DNA of 5,541 bases from Elusimicrobiota bacterium (GTDB taxonomy: Bacteria > Elusimicrobiota > Elusimicrobia > UBA1565 > UBA9628): the NCBI GenBank assembly GCA_023249695.1, contig JAHFCD010000195.1, positions 1 to 5,541 of the forward strand, given 5' to 3'. This document shows, one piece after another, positions 1-3,865 of this stretch. The notes under the pieces are model-generated. The model saw only the letters and a program-made list of their open reading frames with translations. It had not been told where the DNA came from and searched no databases. Position numbers and translations under genes: made by a program. The first letter of the stretch is position 1. Every line of letters begins with the position of its first letter.

Positions 1-222
1 GAGCCGGCGGAAGAGCAGCGGCAGGCCCTCTCCGGGAGACGCGACGTCGGACGGCGTCGCTTCCGACGGCGGCGCCGCGGGGACGGCCATCTTCGGGCGC
101 TCCGGCTTGAAGGATTCCCTCATCTTCCGGATTTCGACGGGGTCGTCGGTGGGAGCCGTCGTTTGAGCGAGGGCGGGCAGGGCGACGGCGGAGAGAAGGA
201 TGAGGAAGGCGAGGGGTTTCAT
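1..222 (-). CDS. Exported protein of unknown function, N-terminal fragment
   Basis: An open frame of 74 codons begins with ATG at 222 and runs off the left edge without a stop. The first 19 residues form a clear Sec signal peptide: a Lys at position 2, a hydrophobic core (LAFLILLSAVAL) and an ALA-Q cleavage site after residue 19. There is no lipobox cysteine, so a soluble periplasmic or secreted protein is more likely than a lipoprotein. After the signal comes a charged stretch (about residues 27-46, containing VEIRKMRESFKPERPK) and then a Pro/Ala/Ser-rich, probably disordered linker. The start is supported by AGGAG eight bases upstream and by a plausible promoter. The visible part has no family signature, and the main domain lies outside the window. 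It is transcribed divergently from the regulator at 406-1245. Confidence 0.8.
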   Translation of the reverse strand, partial: MKPLAFLILLSAVALPALAQTTAPTDDPVEIRKMRESFKPERPKMAVPAAPPSEATPSDVASPGEGLPLLFRRL

Positions 223-230
223 GAGGGGTT

Positions 231-235
231 CTCCT
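231..235 (-). promoter_or_regulatory. Ribosome binding site of the exported-protein gene
   Basis: The minus strand reads AGGAG, followed by eight bases and then the ATG at 222. This is a standard Shine-Dalgarno sequence and fixes the start of the signal-peptide-bearing gene. Confidence 0.75.
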
Positions 236-244
236 GACTCGCGC

Positions 245-275
245 ATAGTATTGGCCCAACACCCGGTTCCGTCAA
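245..275 (-). promoter_or_regulatory. Candidate sigma70-type promoter for the exported-protein gene
   Basis: On the minus strand, TTGACG (275-270, five of six matches to TTGACA) is followed by TACTAT (250-245, four of six matches to TATAAT). The spacer is 19 bases, or 17 if AATACT is taken as the -10. Transcription would begin near 238, just ahead of the AGGAG at 235-231, giving a very short leader. The position is sensible, but the long spacer and imperfect -10 keep this a candidate only. Confidence 0.4.
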
Positions 276-295
276 TGGATGATTACACCCGTTCG
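259..295. repeat. Direct repeat in the divergent intergenic region, possible operator
   Basis: The 7-mer ACACCCG occurs at 259-265 and again at 285-291, a period of 26 bases. Each copy is followed by a similar (G)TTC tail. The first copy lies in the spacer of the minus-strand promoter candidate and the second lies just upstream of its -35. The placement suits a regulator-binding site, possibly for the regulator encoded at 406, but two 7-mers in GC-rich DNA can arise by chance. Confidence 0.25.
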
Positions 296-390
296 AGGCC
301 CTAAAAAAGACCTAATTCCGTCGTTGCTGAGTTGACGCGATTGCGGCAACGCCCAAAAAGCGCGTTCATGCCGCGCCCGCCGAACCGCGT

Positions 391-405
391 GATAAAATTT
401 CCGGC
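391..405 (+). promoter_or_regulatory. Candidate -10 element giving a leaderless regulator mRNA
   Basis: TAAAAT at 393-398 matches TATAAT at five of six positions and lies only seven bases before the ATG at 406. There is no Shine-Dalgarno sequence between it and the ATG. If used, transcription would start at or next to the start codon. No good -35 sits 16-18 bases upstream, and TTGACG at 332-337 is too far away to pair with it. The rest of the 223-405 intergenic stretch holds the minus-strand promoter, a direct repeat and short A/T tracts near 302-308 and 355-359. Confidence 0.3.
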
Positions 406-1245
406 ATGGGACATTACAACCGGGAGCTCGTCAGGTTACGGGAAGGCGCCGGCTTTACCACCGCCTACATGTTCTACCACCGCAACGGCGGCCGCCGCGT
501 CTTCCCGTTCACCTACGCCTACTACCTCAAGGTCGAGCACGGCGACAGCCTGCCCAAGCCCAAATGGGCCGCGTCGATCCTGGCCGGCCTGCGCACGCGC
601 CCGTCCGAAACGGACAAGTACCGCCTCAGCCGCGCCTACCTCCTGGACTTGTCGGAGAACGCCGAGGTGTTCGACGCATTGTTTTCGCCCTACCTCGGGA
701 ACACCCAGGACCCGCCGCACCGGGAGGCCGTCAAATCCCTTCTCGGCGCCTCGTCCTATAATCTGACCCACGACCAATTCGAGCTCATCGTCTCCGACGC
801 GGTGACGTTCTGGTGCTTCACCGCGCTGTCCTCGGTCTCGACGGCGCACACCGCCGCGGGGCTGGCTGAGGCGCTGGGGCAATCCGAGGACAAGGTCGTG
901 CGCGCCCTCGACCGGTTGGCCAAAAAGAAGCTCGTCCGCAAGCTGGCGGGCAAGCGCTATGAATGCCCGTTCGACGGGCGCTACTGCTCGCCCCCCGCCG
1001 ACGCGCCGTCTCAAGGTCTTGTCGAGAAGATGCAGGCGTTCATCAAGGACTATTCCGCGCGCCGGGGTAAAGTTCTTCTCAACGCCGGGACCTTTGTCCG
1101 CCTGGAGTCCCGCGCCGCGCTCGAGGCCGTCGGCGCCCTCAAGGAGACGATCAGCACGACGTCGGCGCGCGCGCTGCGCGATAGCGGGGAAGACGCCGCG
1201 CTCTTCAGCATCGAGACGATCGTGCGCCGGGTCGTCGATCTCTAG
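406..1245 (+). CDS. Two-domain helix-turn-helix regulator, DUF4423/TIGR02147-like
   Basis: This 279-residue cytoplasmic protein is a probable DNA-binding transcription regulator. Residues 4-62 resemble a Cro/C1-type helix-turn-helix, with a first helix LVRLREGAG, a long insertion rich in aromatic residues (FYHRNGGRRVFPFTYAYYL), then the typical VEHGDSLPKPKWAASILAGL run into the last helices. Residues about 135-190 look like a winged helix: LAEALGQSEDKVVRALDRL is the recognition part and KKKLVRKLAGKRY the wing. The C-terminal region (205-279) is helical and may serve for dimerisation or sensing. This order (Cro-like domain, winged helix, helical tail) fits the DUF4423/TIGR02147 group, though the match is from pattern memory and not a search. 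The frame stays open upstream to 331 but has no ATG, GTG or TTG there, so 406 is the only reasonable start. It is divergent from the exported-protein gene, a possible target. Its TAG stop lies in a CTAG shared with the convergent gene's stop. Confidence 0.85.
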   Translation: MGHYNRELVRLREGAGFTTAYMFYHRNGGRRVFPFTYAYYLKVEHGDSLPKPKWAASILAGLRTRPSETDKYRLSRAYLLDLSENAEVFDALFSPYLGNTQDPPHREAVKSLLGASSYNLTHDQFELIVSDAVTFWCFTALSSVSTAHTAAGLAEALGQSEDKVVRALDRLAKKKLVRKLAGKRYECPFDGRYCSPPADAPSQGLVEKMQAFIKDYSARRGKVLLNAGTFVRLESRAALEAVGALKETISTTSARALRDSGEDAALFSIETIVRRVVDL

Positions 1246-1706
1246 GCGTCCGGGCGCCGCCGAGCCGAGTCGGGATCCGTTAGGCGTGTGACCGCGGCCG
1301 TTCGCACCTCGAAGAGCACGCGTGCCGCCTCGATCGTCGCGCACAGTTTCCGCCAATCCGCCAGCATCCGCGCCCGCCACTTCTCGTCAGCCGCGCCGTC
1401 GGCGCAATAACCGTCCAACGCCGCGATCCAGGATGCGAGAAAGGCGATGCTCTCGTTCAGGTTCGCCCGGACGTCCTCAATCAAGATGTTTCTATTTTCC
1501 CGGAGCGAAGCCAGGACTTTCGTCAACTTCCCCTGACCGATCCCCGCGCCTTCGGATGCGCGAGCATCCGTTCCGGCCGGCGATTCGGCGATCAAGAACT
1601 CCATCAATTGCCGGGAGTCGCCCTGATAGCGCTCGAACAGCTCCCGTCCATGACGATGGGCGGCCTCGACCACGGCGATCAGGAAATTCTGCCCGGCGAT
1701 CATCAT
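1242..1706 (-). CDS. Hypothetical helical protein
   Basis: This 154-residue protein belongs to no family I recognise. It has no signal peptide, membrane segment or metal-binding motif. Residues 5-42, 60-100 and 108-140 look like long amphipathic helices (for example LMEFLIA, VLASLRENRNILIEDVRANLNESIAFLASWIAAL and MLADWRKLCATIEAARVLFEV). A Gly/Ala/Ser-rich link lies at about 42-59 and the tail is short and basic (SARRRPDA). The overall look is a small helical-bundle protein of the cytoplasm. Two adjacent ATGs at 1706 and 1703 are possible starts, and neither has a clear Shine-Dalgarno sequence. It lies 43 bases downstream of the last B12-operon gene on the same strand, so it could be read through from it, but a possible hairpin separates them. 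The competing plus-strand frames here give Arg/Pro/Ser-rich shadow translations, which favours the minus strand. Confidence 0.65.
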   Translation of the reverse strand: MMIAGQNFLIAVVEAAHRHGRELFERYQGDSRQLMEFLIAESPAGTDARASEGAGIGQGKLTKVLASLRENRNILIEDVRANLNESIAFLASWIAALDGYCADGAADEKWRARMLADWRKLCATIEAARVLFEVRTAAVTRLTDPDSARRRPDA

Positions 1707-1710
1707 GGGC

Positions 1711-1731
1711 GAAAGAACGCGGCGCCGCGCC
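1711..1731 (-). terminator. Weak candidate terminator after the operon
   Basis: A perfect 12-base palindrome CGCGGCGCCGCG lies at 1718-1729, in the 43-base gap after the stop of the second DUF71 gene. On the minus strand it is followed by TTCTTT. It resembles a short intrinsic terminator, but the stem would be only about four pairs once a loop is allowed and the T-run is broken, so readthrough into 1242-1706 is quite possible. Confidence 0.25.
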
Positions 1732-1749
1732 TTGCGCGCCCGAGCGCGC

Positions 1750-2508
1750 TCATGCCGGGACGATGTCGCAGAAATTGAAGCGCGGGGTTCGCATGACCCT
1801 CTCGCCCGCGCGGCACGCGATCGCCTTCTTGAAGATGGGCCCGGCGTACACGAACGAATGATACTCGCCGTGCTCGCCGCAAGGGTCGGCGCTCTCCGGC
1901 AGATCGCGGAGCAGGTCGTGATCGATCTCCCGCCCCGCGAACGCGGCGTCGATGGCCTTCGTGTCCACGCAGGCCAGGATCGCCTTGAAGCCGAGGCCGA
2001 TGAAGGTCCGCACGAGCTCCTCGGTGTCGCGCCTCCAGATCGGGTAGAGGCCCGTCATCCCGACCTGGGCCAGGCGCTCGTCGCGGTACTGCTTGAGGTC
2101 CTCGAGAAACAGGTCGCCGAAGGCGACCTTCGTGATGCCCTGCGCTTTGAAGGCGCCGAGGGTCTCGCGCATGCGCTCCTCGTAGACCTCGTTCGGGCAG
2201 TCCTTCGGGATCATGATCTTGCGCAGCGGGAGCTCCAAAGACTCGGCCTGCCGCTCGAGAAGCTCCCGCCGCACTCCATGCATGCTGATGCGGTCGAATT
2301 CCTCGGTCACCGTCGTCATGAGAGCCGCGATCTCGTACTTCTGCGACGCGAGCAGGTGGTAGGCCGCCATGGTGCTGTCCTTGCCTCCGCTCCAGGACAA
2401 GACCACCTTTTCTTTCACGGGCCTCGTGCGCGGCGTCCGCTCCTTCTCCCCGTGAAGGGACGCGATGGTCGTAGACGGCTTGCAGAGGTCCGAAGCTTTG
2501 ATCGCCAT
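1750..2508 (-). CDS. DUF71/COG2102 PP-loop ATPase (Dph6-like), probable B12-salvage amidating enzyme
   Basis: This 252-residue cytoplasmic enzyme belongs to the DUF71/ATP_bind_4 family. Visible family marks are the PP-loop LSWSGGKDS (37-45), which binds ATP phosphates; the SMHGVRRELLERQA segment; the VAFGDLFLED segment; YPIW before the RRDTEEL helix; and the C-terminal CGEHGEYHSF motif (210-219) thought to form the substrate site. In eukaryotes and archaea the family includes Dph6, which activates diphthine with ATP and amidates it with ammonium. Bacteria lack diphthamide, so the substrate here must differ, and the BtuB-like receptor in the same operon points to a corrinoid carboxylate (inference). 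The ATG at 2508 lies one base after the stop of the DUF6580 gene (TAG-C-ATG), which suggests coupled translation. No Shine-Dalgarno precedes it. The first 30 residues are extra compared with the usual family length, and a GTG at 2418 (codon 31, with GAGG just before) is an alternative start. Confidence 0.9.
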   Translation of the reverse strand: MAIKASDLCKPSTTIASLHGEKERTPRTRPVKEKVVLSWSGGKDSTMAAYHLLASQKYEIAALMTTVTEEFDRISMHGVRRELLERQAESLELPLRKIMIPKDCPNEVYEERMRETLGAFKAQGITKVAFGDLFLEDLKQYRDERLAQVGMTGLYPIWRRDTEELVRTFIGLGFKAILACVDTKAIDAAFAGREIDHDLLRDLPESADPCGEHGEYHSFVYAGPIFKKAIACRAGERVMRTPRFNFCDIVPA

Positions 2509-2509
2509 G

Positions 2510-3013
2510 CTAGGCGGTCGCCAGGACCGCGCGATCGGCCAGGTCCGCGGCGGCGAACAGCACCGCGGAGTAGATCATCGTGCCGGCGAGCGTGTTCCCG
2601 AAGAACGGGATCGCGGCGGCGTAGCACAGCGCCAGGCCCTGCGCCGTATGCGGGTACATCGAGCCGCCGGCCCACACCCCGAAGTTGGAGACGGCATAGA
2701 ACAGGACCGAGCTGAGGCAGGACATCTTCGCGACCAGCCCGATGCTCCGGCGGCCCTGCATGCGCCGGCCGAGAAGCGTGGTCAGCAGGAAGCAGAGGTA
2801 GATCACGGGCATCCCGCGGTGAAACCCGATGACGGCGTCCGAGAGAAGCATCGCCGCCAGCGGAACGAGGTAGGCCGCGAGCGCCCCTTCGAAGCAGGCG
2901 CCGCCGAAGAGAGCCAGGGACCCGATGGCCGTGAAGTTCGGGGGGTGCGGCACGAGCCGCGAGAGCGCGGCCGCGATCACGATCGCCGTATAAGCCTGAG
3001 CGGTCAGTTTCAT
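2510..3013 (-). CDS. DUF6580 family inner-membrane protein, putative corrinoid transporter component
   Basis: This 167-residue protein is very hydrophobic, with about five to six membrane segments (roughly residues 5-20, 29-41, 43-62, 67-82, 91-108 and 125-157). The marks I associate with DUF6580 are visible: RLVPHPPNF (19-27) followed by LALFGGACF, the SD pair at 58-59 with a nearby His65, SNFGVW (109-114), MYPHT (119-123), CYAAAIPFFGNTLAG (130-144). The family is annotated as a putative transport protein, and its size and fold resemble ECF-type substrate-binding subunits. Its place between a BtuB-like receptor and corrinoid-linked enzymes suggests that it carries the receptor's substrate across the inner membrane (inference). 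The frame stays open far upstream, but the ATG at 3013 is the true start: it overlaps the previous stop as ATGA and has GGAG five bases ahead. The TAG stop is one base before the next ATG. Confidence 0.85.
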   Translation of the reverse strand: MKLTAQAYTAIVIAAALSRLVPHPPNFTAIGSLALFGGACFEGALAAYLVPLAAMLLSDAVIGFHRGMPVIYLCFLLTTLLGRRMQGRRSIGLVAKMSCLSSVLFYAVSNFGVWAGGSMYPHTAQGLALCYAAAIPFFGNTLAGTMIYSAVLFAAADLADRAVLATA

Positions 3014-3864
3014 TTTGTCTCCATGTACATCATCCCGTCTCGCTCGCCGACGCCGAACGCGTCGAGCCGAAGCGCCGTCTTGAACAGGGGGCCGTCGAGG
3101 ACCATAGTGTGGTACTCGCCGTTCTCGCCGCAAAGGTCCGGCGTCGGAACCAGGGACGCGAGCTCCTCCACCGCCCGCCGGTCGAGGGCTCGGCCGACCC
3201 ACGCCCGCGTGAACCACGGCTTCTTGACCAAGGAGAAGACCGCTTTGAAGCCGCCGTCCAGAAGGTCCGTCAGCGCGGCGCGCCGGTCGCGGCCCCAGAG
3301 CGGCGACCGCACCTCGATGCCGGTGCCGCGGCTCACCTCCCGCATCCAATTGGGGCGGCCGCCCACCTCGGCGATGTCCCCCGTCACCAAGGTTCTGATC
3401 CCTTCCCTCCGCAGCGCCTTCAAGGCCCGCGTGTAGCCGTCCTCCGCCGGAGGCCGGATCGTGATCACGCGGTGGCGAAGCCCCATCGCCGCCGCCTGAC
3501 GCGCGAGGAAAGGAAGAGGATGGGCGAGGAAGACCGGGGACGGCGGCGCGAAGGTGATCAGCTCCTCGATGTCGAGGCCGGACTTCCGGACCTCGTGCAA
3601 AGCCAATGAGCAGTCCTTGCCCCCCGTCCACAGCGCCGCCGCGCGCCTCGTCGACGGAGTTCCCACCTCTTGATTAATTTTTTTCAGACGCTCGATTTCG
3701 AGCTCGGCGCATTTTTTGCACATGCAGTCATCCCCGGTGAAAGGCAGGATGTTGGGAAGGTCCTCGCACCAACATCCCGCCTTGCCATCGGCCGGCCCGC
3801 ACACGAGCGCGGCTCCGCAGCGGCTGCAATGCTTTATTCGCGCGGGCCCGGTCGGGCGGTTCAT
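3010..3864 (-). CDS. Fusion of Cys-rich CWC domain and DUF71/COG2102 PP-loop ATPase
   Basis: The 284-residue protein has two parts. Residues 13-52 hold eight cysteines (13, 16, 22, 31, 33, 47, 49, 52) in the order CxxC, C, CWC, CMCKKC, which matches the Cys-rich CWC family and probably binds zinc. A charged helix and linker (53-72) lead to the second part, a DUF71 ATPase. This has a PP-loop LWTGGKDCSLAL (78-89), where Thr and Cys replace the usual Ser residues of SGGKDS, then LVTGDIAEVGGRPNW, SPLWGRDR and the substrate-site motif CGENGEYHTMVLDGP (245-259). It is presumably a cytoplasmic ATP-dependent enzyme acting on a corrinoid or its acid form (inference from neighbours). It is a divergent paralogue of the protein at 1750-2508. 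Its ATG lies one base after the receptor's stop (TAA-C-ATG) with only a distant GAGG upstream, so translation is likely coupled. Its TGA overlaps the next ATG. Confidence 0.9.
   Translation of the reverse strand: MNRPTGPARIKHCSRCGAALVCGPADGKAGCWCEDLPNILPFTGDDCMCKKCAELEIERLKKINQEVGTPSTRRAAALWTGGKDCSLALHEVRKSGLDIEELITFAPPSPVFLAHPLPFLARQAAAMGLRHRVITIRPPAEDGYTRALKALRREGIRTLVTGDIAEVGGRPNWMREVSRGTGIEVRSPLWGRDRRAALTDLLDGGFKAVFSLVKKPWFTRAWVGRALDRRAVEELASLVPTPDLCGENGEYHTMVLDGPLFKTALRLDAFGVGERDGMMYMETK
3019..3022 (-). promoter_or_regulatory. Ribosome binding site deciding the DUF6580 start
   Basis: The minus strand reads GGAG, five bases and then the ATG at 3013. It lies inside the last codons of the CWC-DUF71 gene. 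It selects this ATG over the long in-frame open stretch upstream, which has an Arg/Pro-rich shadow translation. Confidence 0.65.
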
Positions 3865-3865
3865 G

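Noticed and set aside
332..766. Plus-strand 144-residue frame starting before the regulator
   Set aside because: The translation is Ser/Thr/Pro/Arg-rich shadow sequence in another frame of the regulator gene.
436..1380. Long minus-strand open frame opposite the regulator
   Set aside because: Its translation is Arg/Gly/Ala-rich with no domain pattern and lies antisense to a coherent helix-turn-helix protein. GC-rich DNA keeps such shadow frames open.
1750..2508. A true diphthamide synthase (Dph6) acting on elongation factor 2
   Set aside because: The family match is real, but bacteria lack diphthamide on EF-G, and the operon context points to corrinoid metabolism.
1705..2715. Plus-strand open frame of 336 codons across the second DUF71 gene
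   Set aside because: It is antisense to a protein with clear PP-loop and GEHGEYH motifs and ends in Arg/Ser/Pro repeats typical of a shadow frame.
2510..3631. A 373-residue reading of the DUF6580 frame
   Set aside because: Only the last 167 residues look like protein. The upstream part is a low-complexity shadow of the CWC-DUF71 gene, and the ATG at 3013 has a good GGAG and an ATGA overlap.
3865..3865. A riboswitch or promoter between the receptor and the CWC-DUF71 gene
   Set aside because: The gap is a single base, so there is no room for a control element outside coding sequence.
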